Shown: in pieces, positions 46,949 to 58,270 of the stretch | How positions within the stretch are numbered: position 1 is the first letter of the stretch | Layout of the letters: each line of letters begins with the position of its first letter | Assembly (NCBI RefSeq): GCF_003286085.1 | Contig: NW_020825438.1 | Span: 83,501-147,500 of the forward strand | Source of the DNA: Drosophila persimilis | Taxonomy: Eukaryota; Arthropoda; Insecta; Diptera; Drosophilidae | DNA length: 64,000 nucleotides | Direction: 5' to 3' | Made by a program: the position numbers and the translations under genes | The notes under the pieces: generated by a model | Told to the model about the DNA's origin: nothing | Database searches by the model: none | The model's input: only the letters and a program-made list of their open reading frames with translations

Positions 46949-48778
46949 ATGGCGCAGACAACACAGCCGCAGCAGGCAGCGGCACCGCCATCATCGGTCG
47001 GAGCTGGCACTGCGGCACCCGCAGCAGCCGGAGCAGCAGCAGCACAGCCGCAGCCACCGCCAGTTGCTGCAACCACACCCGTGTCGAATCCATCCACGCC
47101 GCAGCCTCCTAGCAGCAACAATAACAACAACAATAATAGTGTGGTGTCTCCCGCCGGAAACAACAATAATAACGTGATGGCGGCACCCGTCCAGGCCTTC
47201 ACACCCACCGGACAGCCGATATACAACCAAGTTTACATGCCCGCCCATGGAGGACATCCGCATGCGGGCGGCCACTATGCTCCAGCCATGCTCCAGGCAC
47301 CCATTCCGAGCAACGTCTATGTGAACAATGTCACTGCCAATGTGAATCTGCATGGCTGGTCGCACTCGGTTCCCGCCTACATACCCGGAGGAGGACAGGC
47401 TCACTACATGGCCCACGGGGACATGCCCCAGGACCAGCAGGTGAGTGATCAGACGCTAAACAGCTATAAAATGAATTTTCCCACTGACTATTCTTATTGC
47501 TATCTCTGCAGGGTAATCCGCTGATGCAACAACTGCAGCCATTGCCTATTAATTTGGCTGCCCAGGGAGTCAGTCCCAATCCTCATAATCCTGGCATGGG
47601 TGGCCGTGGACGTGCACGTGGGCGCGCCCGTGGTGGAGGTGGGCTGAGACGCAATGACTACCACGGACCACGTCACCTGCAACAACAACAACAGCAGCAG
47701 CAGCAGCAACAACAGCTGATTTCTCTGCCCCCACAGCAACAACTGCAGCCGGACGGCGGCGGCGCCGGGACGCCCAACATGCAGCTCCAGCCGGACCATC
47801 AGCTGGTTGCCGGACCGCCCGAAGGTCAAATGCAGCCCGTTCCCTACTACGCGCCCCATCACTACACCTACGGGCCGTATCCCGCTACCTACTTTGCACC
47901 GCAGCATGCGGCCCTGCAGGGTCCGCCCAACGCGGCAGCAGCAGCGGCTGCCCAGCAGGCCACCGGCCCTCCACTTTACATGCCGATGATGTACAATCCG
48001 GCCGCCATGTACAACTGCATGGGAGGCTACGTCTACCAACATCTCATCCCACAACAGGAGTACCAATACGTGCCCGAGGATGGCAGCCAGGCGGGCGGCA
48101 TAGATGAGCGTGGCCAGCAGCCGGATGGAGGCATGCCACAGATCTGGCATGCCGGCCCCATGTACGCGGAGGAGTACGCCGACGTGCTTCAGCAACAGCA
48201 ACAACAACAGCAGCAGCAGCAGGTCTCGCATCCGAATGGGGCCCCTGCTCTCGGGGATGAGCTCAACCACAACAGCTTCTCGCTGCCCTCCTCGGAAACG
48301 GGCAGCATGCTGAGCCCCAGCTGTTCCGTCTACGAGGCGTCGATCCATGAGATGCAGCACCAAATGAGCGTCATGCAAATCTACGACGATGGACAGATGG
48401 CCTCCCTGCAGACCATTCACCCGGGAGCTGGTCCAGCCCAACAGGTTAGCGATGATTCCTTCGATTTCACCTTCGATTTCTTAATTTTCTTTCCGTTTGG
48501 CTTTTAGTACGTGGATGAGCTATCTGAATGCGGTGTTGCACCGCCTGGAGCCATTCCAGTGGAATGGCCAGCCCCAATACCAATAGCCGGACCAGCAGCC
48601 ATGTTGCCTCCACCGCCACAGTGGCAGGCGGGACAGGAATGGCAGCAACCGCCAACAGTGGCCATCGAACAGCAGCCACAGCAAATGATTCAGGCGCAGC
48701 CATCGCAAGGCCCCACACCGACACCACAGCAACAGCAGCAGCAGCCGCCGCCGCCGCCGGCGCATCAGGATCAGCTGG
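46949..48778 (+). CDS. Gln/Pro/Ala-rich protein, 5' part of CDS (3' exons not found)
   Basis: Exons: 46949-47440, 47512-48444, 48508-48778, ending in phase 1 at a good donor (G|GTGAGT), so the protein continues; 565 residues are visible. The sequence is low-complexity: an Ala/Pro/Gln-rich start, poly-Asn, a Gly/Arg box of RG repeats (GRGRARGRARGGGGLRR, about residue 195), several poly-Gln tracts, a Tyr/Pro/Met-rich stretch (YYAPHHYTYGPYPATYFAP) and an acidic ending. The tyrosine- and RG-rich make-up suggests an RNA-binding or condensate-forming protein, but no folded domain is present in the visible part and I do not recognise the gene. The promoter is of the Motif 1/6 housekeeping class. Downstream exons lie in or beyond the next 15 kb. 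Confidence 0.75.
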
Positions 48779-51700
48779 GTGAGTGCAACACCACACCACA
48801 CAGACAATTGTTGCAATAATAGATTATGGAAAGCAAATGCTTTTTGTTGACACTATTTGTGGGGTATATGTACATACAGTGGGTCTCAATATCATTCATG
48901 GCTGGCTCTTTCTGTGTTTATTTTTCGAGTTGTTCCCATTTTCAGTTACTGCCAAGTGGGAGGCGAATCACTTTTTCATAATCTAAACTCAATTTATTCG
49001 ATGATAAGAATTTAATTGTTCCACTCAATGATAATGCCCCTTCCCATGGGGTGCATCGATGTGGCAGAGCCACTTGTAAGGCCGAAGACTTGGACTTTCC
49101 ATTCTCCAGGCAGCATATCCAAGCTTCGGCTTGCTCGGGCTTCTCTTTTCAGTTCTCTTTTATATTTTATTGCATTTTCCATTTGTATTTTGGAATTTGT
49201 CATGGCATGCCTTCGATAACGTCGTGTTCATATGCAGTTTGTTTTTCTGTTGTTGTTTTACTTTTTTTTGCTTACTCTTGCTTTTCACGCTGCTCCGCTG
49301 CCACTGGTGCCGCGGCTGCTCTACTCAGCTTACGGTCGTTCGATGGAGTGTGTCTGTTCTGGCAGGTGAAGTGGAGCCGCCGAGCCACTGCCTCGTCACA
49401 TGAGCCACAGAAATAAACAACATTGTCATCAGGCAGTACATCGCACGTCTAGTTGTTGCTAGGCCAGTAGTGGCTTTGGCTTTGGCTTTGCCTGTTGGTC
49501 CGTCCCCTGCCCTTTTGTGGAGTTGGTGGTGCCGCTGGCGTTGCATTTACCCCTTCTATAATCAGCTGCACAAGTGGCTTCCGTCATGTTGTTTGTCGTT
49601 GGTTTTGCACGCTTATCAAAACCAGAGCTGAGGCAGAGTCCAAGCTGTGGTGGTTCCACACTGCACTCCTATACACAGATACGCTACTACTCGCCCTGGA
49701 TTTGTCATGAAAACTAATTATTAATCAGTTTTGAGAATTGAATTCCCTATTTGAAGTGCAAGAATCATGCGACAAAAAGGGATCTTCTGCGTTTATGGTT
49801 AATCGAACCACTTGCACGGGTCGTATATATCTCTATAGACATATCAAGTGCCTGGAATTGACAAACTGATTGGGTTTCAGTCGCTGTCGCTATGGCTGTT
49901 GCTCTCTCACTCTCCTGCCTCCCCTTCCGTTGAACATGTCAGTTTTATTGCTGTTTTCGTAGCACTTGGTCTGGTCTCTCGGGCCATTCGTATAAATAGC
50001 GGCCGATAGCAGCGACCCAAGTGTTTGGCCATAGACTAGTAGATTGATAGGCGATATCGATACTCGATACGGCCGTGTGGCCTCTACAATTAGTAATGTT
50101 CATACATAACTCAACTTACAGCCAGCCCCCTGGGCTATTGTATTGATTAGGCTAATCAAATGGGGGCTCCGAGAAGGTTTTCTATGCCTCGGAGTCATGC
50201 TCTGTCCCCAGCAAGCGGAGGCGCACGACACCCACGAAGAGCCCTCGAAAGTAGAGCTCCAGCTCTACCGATAAATGCAACATTTTAAGTCTGAAAGAGC
50301 GAGGTTTCCCACTATCTGCTCTATCGGGTCTTGATCGATGGGTTTTAGAGCAGTGTTTCGTTAAAACAGATTATAAACAGCGCCACATGTGCTTCCGCCT
50401 GATTAAAGAAATATATCATAAGATATCTTAGAGAATTTGTTAAAATGTATGGCAATTTCTTTATTACTATTCATCGATCTCCTCCTTTGCTCTCCAATCT
50501 CCTCAAACAGTTATTGTTCTTTTGGTTTTTACCCCCATTCTTATGCGTATAACAGTTTCGTTTTAGAATATTTCTTGTGGTATTTTTTTGTTGTAGTTTT
50601 TTGGTTTTTTTTGTATTTTTTGGTAGCAGCGTGGTTCAATATTTTTCATTCGCTTATTGCTTATTGGATTTCTAAATATTTTGAGTTGAATATTTGTTTT
50701 TAAAAAGTTATATTTTATGTATAACACTTCAACGTATAGCACATTATATATTTCTCAGCTCTTTCTCTTCTCTTTTTGCGACCTCTTTGTTCCTCTCGGT
50801 GTATAACAGTATAACAGAAGGCACAACAAGCCTTCAAAAAAAAACTTTTCTACATTTATTTTAGACTTGAAAGATTTTTTTTTTTGTATATTCGCTTTTG
50901 TTGATTGGCATTTCTTTTGTTTTGTTTTTTTTTTTTTGCTTTGCTCTGATGTTTCTCTATTTAGGTTTTTTTTTTTAGCTGTGAAATTGTTTTTAAAATG
51001 AGACATAAAATTTTTATTTTTAGATTAATTTTTTAAAATTGAAAACAATTTTAGTTTTTGTTTTTTTTTTATGTTTGCTGTACTGCTGCTGGTTTTTCCG
51101 TGTTTTCGCTGCTGCATTTTTTCGTCTTTTTTTTTGTTGTTGTGTGTGTTTTGTGTTGCTTTAGTTTTTGTAGCATTTTGTTTTCTTAAAAAATATAAAA
51201 TTTATTAGTTTTTAATAGTTGTTGCCGCCGTCGCCTCTACTTCGCCTTAAGTTTTATTCGGGCCTCCTACAGATCTAGATCTGCTACAGAAACATACATA
51301 CATCAACTACTTCTAGCACTACTCTTTGCTACAGTTACTCGTTACTCGTTACTCGTTACAGTTACACATCGTTTGCTCTCGCTACTTTGCAATGACACAT
51401 TTTTTTGTTTTATAACAGCTTGCCGTTTTTTTAACAACAACAACTATAATTCCTATAATTATTAGTACACAAAATTCATAAATCTTTAATAGTAATAATA
51501 GTAATCGTAAGGTTTTTCTTTAATAACAAAAAAAAAAAAAATTATTTCATACAAATATTTTGTGTGTTTTTGTTGCTGTATAACAGTTGCAAAACTATAT
51601 AATGGATATCATTAGTATATCAGTTTACCCCAGGGTTGCTTCTTCTTTCGACTTCTGGTTCTCTTCTTCTCTTCTCTGTTGTTCTTTTTGTTTGTTTTTC

Positions 51701-52170
51701 CTGTTGTAATGATTTATGAGCGTATATTATTAATTTTAATTAGTAGCCATAAAAGCCGAAGGTATTTCCCCTTCGCCCCGGAATCTTATCTGAAAGCTAA
51801 AGCCAAGTTCCTTGTAGAAATTCCAGCATAAGGCAATCCTCTATTCTGCTGCTGTTGGTAATAGTTGCTGCCGCTGCTGCTGGGGCTTTAATAGTACATG
51901 CATATATATATATGTATATATATTTATGATCCTTGTATATAGGTTTTACTTTTGTGTGTGTGTGATCTCTCTCTCTCTCTTTCTTCCCCTCTCTCTACAA
52001 TACTCTTTCCCATATCTATCGACCCGCTTTCTGTATATAAGCTTTAGAAAAATATCTGGCTGGATCTTTCAATAGGTTCGGTTCCCCCTGGCGTTTGCCC
52101 TCTTTCGTATGTAAATTCATCTCTTTTCCGTGCCACGCCCCCCTCCAAAACTCATCTCCTTCTCGAATAC
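48779..52170. other. Non-coding region: intron of the Gln/Pro-rich gene and MCT 3' UTR
   Basis: No supported exon. From 50.45 kb the plus strand is strongly T-rich, with several T9-T13 runs (an A-rich minus strand), consistent with a long 3' UTR or flank of the minus-strand transporter. Simple repeats include GTTACTC units near 51335-51360, a CT run near 51966-51982 and TATATG near 51903. Confidence 0.5.
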
Positions 52171-54624
52171 TTAGAGCTTTGATTCCGATGTCGTTGCTGC
52201 TGGGGCCTTCTTCTGTTGTTGCGGGAACATCGGCTGTGGCGGCTCCTCCTGCTGCGGACTGGCCAGAGTTTTGATGATCTTGGGCACCATGGTGATGGGT
52301 TGATCCTCGTCATCCTCCGCCTCCTCATCCTGCTCCTCATCGATGGGCGTGAGGGTCTCGACATGGACGGGCGTCTCATCCGAGGGGCTGCATCGCTTCA
52401 GGCAGGGGGCCAAAAAGCTGGTGACCGTCGAGATGGCAAACAGAGCGCCAGCCATGTAGAAGGGCAGATCGTACGTGTGCGTTATGTCGTAGATGGCGCC
52501 GGCCAGAGGGGTGCCGATCAGAGCAGCGAATCCTCTGAACAGGATGAGCAGGCCGAAGGCATTGGTGAGCTTGTCCAGGCCGAGCAGATCGACCAGGATA
52601 ATTGACGTTAGCGAGATGTAGCCGGAGATGGCGAGGCCAAAGAATATCGACATCGTGATGTACGCCGAGTAGCTGTAGCACAGGGGGGTGAGGGTCACGG
52701 CGATGGTCGACACCAGGAGGCAGCAGTTGTTCAGCAGCAATGAGTTGACTTGCGGCAGATCCGCCACCCAGCCGCAGAACACGCGACCCACTGTATTGGT
52801 GATGCCAATGATGGACAGCAGCATGGCGGCATCGCTCTTGGGTATGTCGTGCTCCTTTGCCGCATCCACCAGATACACAAAGGGCACGTACAGTCCGGCC
52901 ATGCCAAAGATATTCGACACTCCAATCAGCATGAATACGGGATCCTTGAGCAGGCTCACGTCCAGCATGGTGTTCACCACGGATTTGACCGAATCGGGGA
53001 TGCCCAGACACGGGCACAGGTCGTACTCCTCGCGATGCTTCTCGGCGTCCTGCAGGGGGTCCAGCTTGTGGACACTCTGCATGCTCTTCTCGTACTTGGT
53101 GAGGGACAGAACAGAGTTTCGATAGCCAGCCAGGGACTTCTGCGACTGATACTGCGGCAGGTTCGTGACAGAGCCCGAGTAGAAGATGTCCTTGCGGGAC
53201 ATGGGTCGCACCATTTTGCCGCTCCCACTGCTGCCCTGCCGCTGGGAGAGCGACATCTTTGAGGTGGTGAAATCTCCGCCATTTCCCGCCTCCAGATCGT
53301 GGCGGGACGAGGCTCTGATGGCCGCCAGCGAGGGTTGAAAGCGCTCCGATGCCGAGGTCTTGCGCACGCGATTGAATGAAGGCACTGAACCGTTCTTGGG
53401 CAGACCCTGATGGTCGCTGGCCAGAAAGGCGGGCTGCGAGGCGTTTCTGGTCATGGCTCCGCCATCCTGTGAGTGGTACGGACTGTGATCCGACTCGGAG
53501 CTGCGATGCGGCCGACGACCCCCGCGGCCACCGGCAGAGAGCTGTCCATTGCTGTCGGCATTGGGCGGGGACTGGGCGCCGCTTCCATTGTGGTGCACAT
53601 CAACCACCTTGGACTCGGTGATGGTTGGTAGCGTCGAAACGGGATGCAGGCCGCCCGCCTGTTGGGCCATCAGCTCCAGGTTGAGGCTCGAATGGACGCC
53701 AGGGTCTGCGTTGAGGGGCATCTTGAGTTTCCGCTCCATGGTGCCATCCGGCAGCTGGACCATAAAATGCGAACCCGCGAACGAACCACGCTCCAGCTGC
53801 AGCTGCTTCTCCTCGTACATGCGCTGCATCAGGGGCTTCACCTTCTTCTTCTTGGGGTACGTGAGGGGTCGCATCATGGCGCCAAAGATGGCGCAATTGA
53901 GGATAAGGCCGGCAAAGATGAGGATGGCATTCTTCCAGCCATACTCCTCCAGCAGGTACGTGGCGAGTGGGGCAAAGGCAAAGGTGCCGAACCCAGAGCC
54001 ACACACCGCAATGCCCGTGGCCAGCGAACGCTTCGTTTCAAAGTAGTAGCCCACGGCCACCACCGCCGGGAGATAGATCATTCCAAAGCCGAATCCTCCC
54101 AGGAATCCATAGGTGGCCATCAGCATGCTCACGGAATTGCTGAAAGTGCTCAAAACAAAGGCGATGCAGGCAATGATGCTCCCAGCGATGCACACCGCTC
54201 GACAGCCGTATTTATTGGCCAGCGCCGAGACGATGGGTCCGGCACTAAGGTACACCCCGGAGAGGAGACTCCCCACCCAGGCCACGGTGCCCTTGCCCTC
54301 GTGAAAGTAGGCCACAAATTCCTCCAGGAAGATGCCGAAAGTGTAGGCAATGCCGTCGACGATCATGTTGCACATGAAGCTGGCAAAGCAGATGACCCAG
54401 CCATAGCCACCGTCCGGCGGTGGCGGCAGCTCCCCATACTCGCTCTCATCGTCCTCATCCTCGTTCTCCTCGTCGTTCTCGTCCTCTGGACTGTCGTTCT
54501 GTTCGGCGGTCAAGCGGGCCGCCTCCTCGCAGGCCAGCTCGCTGTCCGTCCTATCGAATTTGCGCAGGCGTGCCGCAGAGTTGCCCGACACCGCGGTATT
54601 ACTTCCGCCATTGGTATCCAACAT
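52171..54624 (-). CDS. Monocarboxylate transporter-like protein (SLC16/MFS), single coding exon
   Basis: One open frame of 817 aa without introns. An acidic N-terminus (PEDENDEENEDEDDESEYG) leads into the SLC16 signature PPPPDGGYGWVICFASF, TM1 of the MCT family. TM1-6 end near RPLTYPKKKK, and a long cytoplasmic loop of roughly 290 residues (Ser-, Gly- and His-rich) follows. TM7-12 begin near DPVFMLIGVSNIFGMAGLYVPF and include GYISLTSIILVDLLGLDKLTNAFGLLILFRGFAALIGTPLAG. The tail is acidic and Gln-rich and ends ESKL. The family moves lactate, pyruvate, ketone bodies or related anions, usually with protons, across the plasma membrane. The substrate is not predictable here. Position suggests the 61-region gene CG13907, a guess from memory. 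It may be nested inside an intron of the plus-strand Gln/Pro-rich gene. Confidence 0.92.
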   Translation of the reverse strand: MLDTNGGSNTAVSGNSAARLRKFDRTDSELACEEAARLTAEQNDSPEDENDEENEDEDDESEYGELPPPPDGGYGWVICFASFMCNMIVDGIAYTFGIFLEEFVAYFHEGKGTVAWVGSLLSGVYLSAGPIVSALANKYGCRAVCIAGSIIACIAFVLSTFSNSVSMLMATYGFLGGFGFGMIYLPAVVAVGYYFETKRSLATGIAVCGSGFGTFAFAPLATYLLEEYGWKNAILIFAGLILNCAIFGAMMRPLTYPKKKKVKPLMQRMYEEKQLQLERGSFAGSHFMVQLPDGTMERKLKMPLNADPGVHSSLNLELMAQQAGGLHPVSTLPTITESKVVDVHHNGSGAQSPPNADSNGQLSAGGRGGRRPHRSSESDHSPYHSQDGGAMTRNASQPAFLASDHQGLPKNGSVPSFNRVRKTSASERFQPSLAAIRASSRHDLEAGNGGDFTTSKMSLSQRQGSSGSGKMVRPMSRKDIFYSGSVTNLPQYQSQKSLAGYRNSVLSLTKYEKSMQSVHKLDPLQDAEKHREEYDLCPCLGIPDSVKSVVNTMLDVSLLKDPVFMLIGVSNIFGMAGLYVPFVYLVDAAKEHDIPKSDAAMLLSIIGITNTVGRVFCGWVADLPQVNSLLLNNCCLLVSTIAVTLTPLCYSYSAYITMSIFFGLAISGYISLTSIILVDLLGLDKLTNAFGLLILFRGFAALIGTPLAGAIYDITHTYDLPFYMAGALFAISTVTSFLAPCLKRCSPSDETPVHVETLTPIDEEQDEEAEDDEDQPITMVPKIIKTLASPQQEEPPQPMFPQQQKKAPAATTSESKL

Positions 54625-56432
54625 TCTGGAGCGGTACTTCTGATGCGTTTATTCCGTTAATGCACACGCACACGCGACGGAGTGAAAGGAAAGAGTGCAA
54701 GTGCAAGGAGAGAATGGTTGGAGAAGCAACACGCGAGGAGGAAGAAGTGTGTGCGCCCGCGCCTCGTCTGTTCCCGTTCCCGTTCCCGTTTTCGACTGCG
54801 ATGCCTGTGCCGATGCCGATGCCGAATGTCGACGTCGATTTCGATGTCGAGAATTCCGTTGCCGACGTTGACTGTGTTTTTATCTTGTCTGCTGCTCTCT
54901 CTCTCTCTCTCACGCTATCGTTCTGTAGCTCTCTGGCTCACCCCCTCGGACAGCAAGCAGCAGCAAGCGTTTTGCCACTGTTCTCTCCCTCTCCCAAGCT
55001 TTTGCACTCGCTCTTTTCTAATATTGGGCTTTACTCTCACTCCCTCTCTCTCTGGCTCTTACTGCGACTGCATGCGCCGTTATGTGTGTGTGTGTGCTGG
55101 CTGGCTGGCTTGCTGGCTGTTGTTTTTGTCAATTGTTATTGAGTTTTGTTTTTGCTTTCATTTACTTTTGATAAATAAATTTATTTATTTATTAAGCGAT
55201 AGATAGGCGTAGGCCGTGTGCATATATTCAAAATATCTATAAGGTCTCTGCTTCTGCTGCTGTTCGCGTCGCTTCTCGGTCTATGTGCACTTTGAGCTTT
55301 ACACTAAAAATTAGTTAATACTTTTAAATCTTTTAAAAACTATCTCAAGTCACGCGTTGTGCTTGTGCTTCTATTGAGAATCGGAATATTTTTTCTAGAT
55401 TTTCAAATATTTTCGAATATTTATTTATGGGGATTTTTAAGTTGTTTTTTGTATTTGCAATTTGTCACGTTTTGTGCTGTGCTTTTGCTTCTATATCTGG
55501 TTGTTTGCTTTATTTTTGGTTTACTTCTGTTTTACCGTTGCACTTGCAGCTGCATCGCTGAGGTCACGGCAGAATGTTTTGTTTTGGTAGTAGCTTCAGC
55601 TTCCTTCCTTCCCGAGATTTCCCTTACTTTGCACTTTTTTTTTCTTTCTTTTTTGTTCTTAGCTTTTCTCTTGCTGCTGCCTTCTGTCTTTGCTTTTAAT
55701 TTGGTTATTTCTTTGCCTTTGCTTCTGCTTCTGCTTCTAGTTCATGTGCTTTTCGGCACTGATGGTTTTTCGGGGGTGCTGTACGTGTACGTACGTACGG
55801 TACTCTCGATGATAGGATAGGTACGTAGCGCTGTACGTCGTAATAGCCACTGCCACTGCAATTGTATAATTTATTGGTGTCTTTGAGTTTCGTTGAGCAT
55901 TGAATATTGGTTTAAAGAACGTCCTCCGCCTAACGGAAGAAGCGGCGTTGTGATCGATAAATGTCGGAGCGGCGGTGAAGCACAGAAGAACCACACCACA
56001 CGCGGCACTGGTGAGGGGCGGAGGGGGGGAGAAGGGGTGGGGGCGGCGGGACACTCACGCCGAGCTTACGTGGTTCTCATCGTCAACACACAACATTCAC
56101 GCGTCCGGACACTTTCAGCTGCATTTGCATTTTCCGCCTCGAACCAAACCCCCAGCTGTTGTTGTTTGGTTTTTGTTGCAATTTTCAATTCAAATAATTT
56201 TGACTTTTTCTTTGTGCAGCCCGCTTGAGACGAGTGGGGGTAGGAGGAGGGTGGTGGTGGTGATGGTGCTGGCGGTGGAGATATATAGAGAGATGCCAAC
56301 AAAAATAATAAGGAACACAGAACACACGTCGCTCCGCGTCTCGGTCTCTCCGTCAATGTTCCACGTTCTGTTCTTGACTGGTGCGCCGTTCGCTGCGGAA
56401 TGAAAATTCGTCGTAACCAAAAGCCAAGGGGC

Positions 56433-56433
<1 letters not shown>

Positions 56434-56464
<31 letters not shown>
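56434..56464. repeat. (CAG)n microsatellite
   Basis: About ten CAG/AGC trinucleotides in non-coding DNA upstream of the transporter gene. Confidence 0.85.
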
Positions 56465-56465
<1 letters not shown>

Positions 56466-57214
56466 GACAGTGCCACTGCCACTGTTATACGATATACAAA
56501 GCTCGCAGCAGCAGCAGCACCATCACCAGCACCAGCAGTAGCAGTAGCAGCAACAAAGACAATTTGAAAAACGTTGTAAAAACAGCATAAAACAAAAAAT
56601 ACAAATGCGAAAATTGAATGTCTCTCTCTCGTTCTGTCTCTCGGTGTTAGAATGCATTTGAAGTTCAAGCTCACAGAGCGCAAGCTCCACTCTCACGAGC
56701 CGCCATGTGGAGGAAGCTCTCTCTATCGCTCTCTCTCTCTCCCTCAGGTGAATGCTAGCTGTAGCTCTCTTTGGCTTTGCAGGTATATGATGTGCCTTTG
56801 GCTTTGCAAGGGTTGCCGTTGCGTTTGATTTGGTTTGGTTTGGTTCTCGTACAGCCCGAACTGAACAGCTGATTGAACAGCAGAGAGTCGAGCAGAGAAC
56901 ACAATCGAGGAGGAATTCTCACACAGAGATTTGGGCAAACCAACCCCCTACCAACCTCTCGTCTGAAGGGGTGGGATTTTCTGAATTGTTGTTTCTGTTG
57001 CCGAGGGAAAGCCTGAAAAACCGGTAGCCGCTGGCGCGCCACATGGCGACCAAACGGCCTGTATAACAGTTCTTTCATATGACAGAGGAGCGTAAGCCCC
57101 GAAGCAAAGAGCGCACGAGAAACTGTTGCGCTCTTTAGTTGCGATTTAGGTTAAAGGTTAACCTTTCTTTCCGACCGACCCCCAAAGACTTTTACTTTTC
57201 AATCCTACGCATCC

Positions 57215-57215
57215 G

Positions 57216-57253
<38 letters not shown>
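57215..57253. repeat. (GT)n microsatellite
   Basis: GT dinucleotide run with a few interruptions, in non-coding DNA. Confidence 0.85.
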
Positions 57254-57254
<1 letters not shown>

Positions 57255-58209
57255 ATGGGGTTGTGCGTGTGTGAGAATTGGTTTTTCGTATGCCGCCTTT
57301 TAGGCGCCGACAAAACTACCATTCGAGTGCGAAGATTGTATAATCCGTACATTATCTTAACGTTTTTCCACCTATAAACTGCATTCGACACGGAGACCGC
57401 GATAAGCCCCCGCTACCCCCCACCACCACCGCTGCCGCCGGTTTTGTCCCTCCACGAGTATCTCAATATTTCAGCCCTTCATTTCTGCGTCACGCGTTTG
57501 TTGCCAGGCCATAAAAATCGTACAAAAATGTGCTTTGGTTTCTGGTTTATAACAGTTTTTTGTGTTGTACTTTGTTGTCGGTGGTGCCATGTGCTATGGT
57601 CGTAGACGTAGACCACTTTTGTGTGTTTTTTGTTCTTCTTAAGAGATTCTTGAGGCGGAATGGCGCTGTGCCGATGTGCCGCTGAGAGCAGCGAGAGCGA
57701 GAGCGAGAGAAAGAGAAAGAGCAAGAGAGGGGGGCTCGCTCAAAGGGTGGCTTAAGAAGTGTACAAGCACGGTCGGTCTATATGTCTTCCTTTGGGTGGT
57801 TGTTGGTCGGTCAATGTCATTCATAAAAATTCCATGTCACAATCACACATACATGTACACTCTTAAGGGCGCGCACTCACACACACATTGGGGGCATGTA
57901 CTCGATATTGTGGGTCAACGCCAGAGGGCGCTATAGATGCCTCTTCCTGGCATTGCCCGGTGCCTATGACTCCTGCCCTGCTCTTGCCTTAAGTTTGTGC
58001 CTGCCTCCCTTTTTGTGGCATAAGTTGAATTGCAAGCTTCCCCTATGATTAGCGCATTAGAAGAGCTCAAATGGCCAACGCCTCCACATTTTGCTTGAAT
58101 CTTTCTGCTGTGCAAAGGAAATTGCTGTTTAGTGAAAGGCGCGTGCATAAGAAGCCCTCAACGGGAAATATAATACGGCAGGAGGCGGACGCAGAGCAAA
58201 ACTGTAATG

Positions 58210-58270
58210 CCACAGCAATAGCCACAGCAATAGCCACAGCAAAAGCCACAGCAACAACCACAGCAACAGC
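58210..58270. repeat. 12-bp tandem repeat, about five units
   Basis: The unit CCACAGCAATAG and variants (…AAAAG, …CAA) repeat head to tail about five times in non-coding DNA. Confidence 0.8.

Noticed and set aside
47500..48441. Long open frame antisense to the Gln/Pro-rich gene (313 codons, Leu/Arg-rich)
   Set aside because: It is the reverse complement of CAG/GCN-rich coding sequence, which rarely gives stops on the other strand; the product is simple-sequence and matches no family.
53644..54660. Long open frame antisense to the transporter gene (338 codons)
   Set aside because: It lies opposite a clear SLC16 protein; composition is His/Arg-rich with no domain.
55359..55820. Hydrophobic open frame resembling several TM segments
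   Set aside because: It comes from T-rich DNA, which automatically encodes Leu/Phe/Ser; no start context or homology.
57215..57253. Tandem repeats considered as a CRISPR array or telomeric repeat
   Set aside because: Simple GT microsatellite with no spacers; the GTTACTC run near 51335 is likewise a short simple repeat. The window is eukaryotic.
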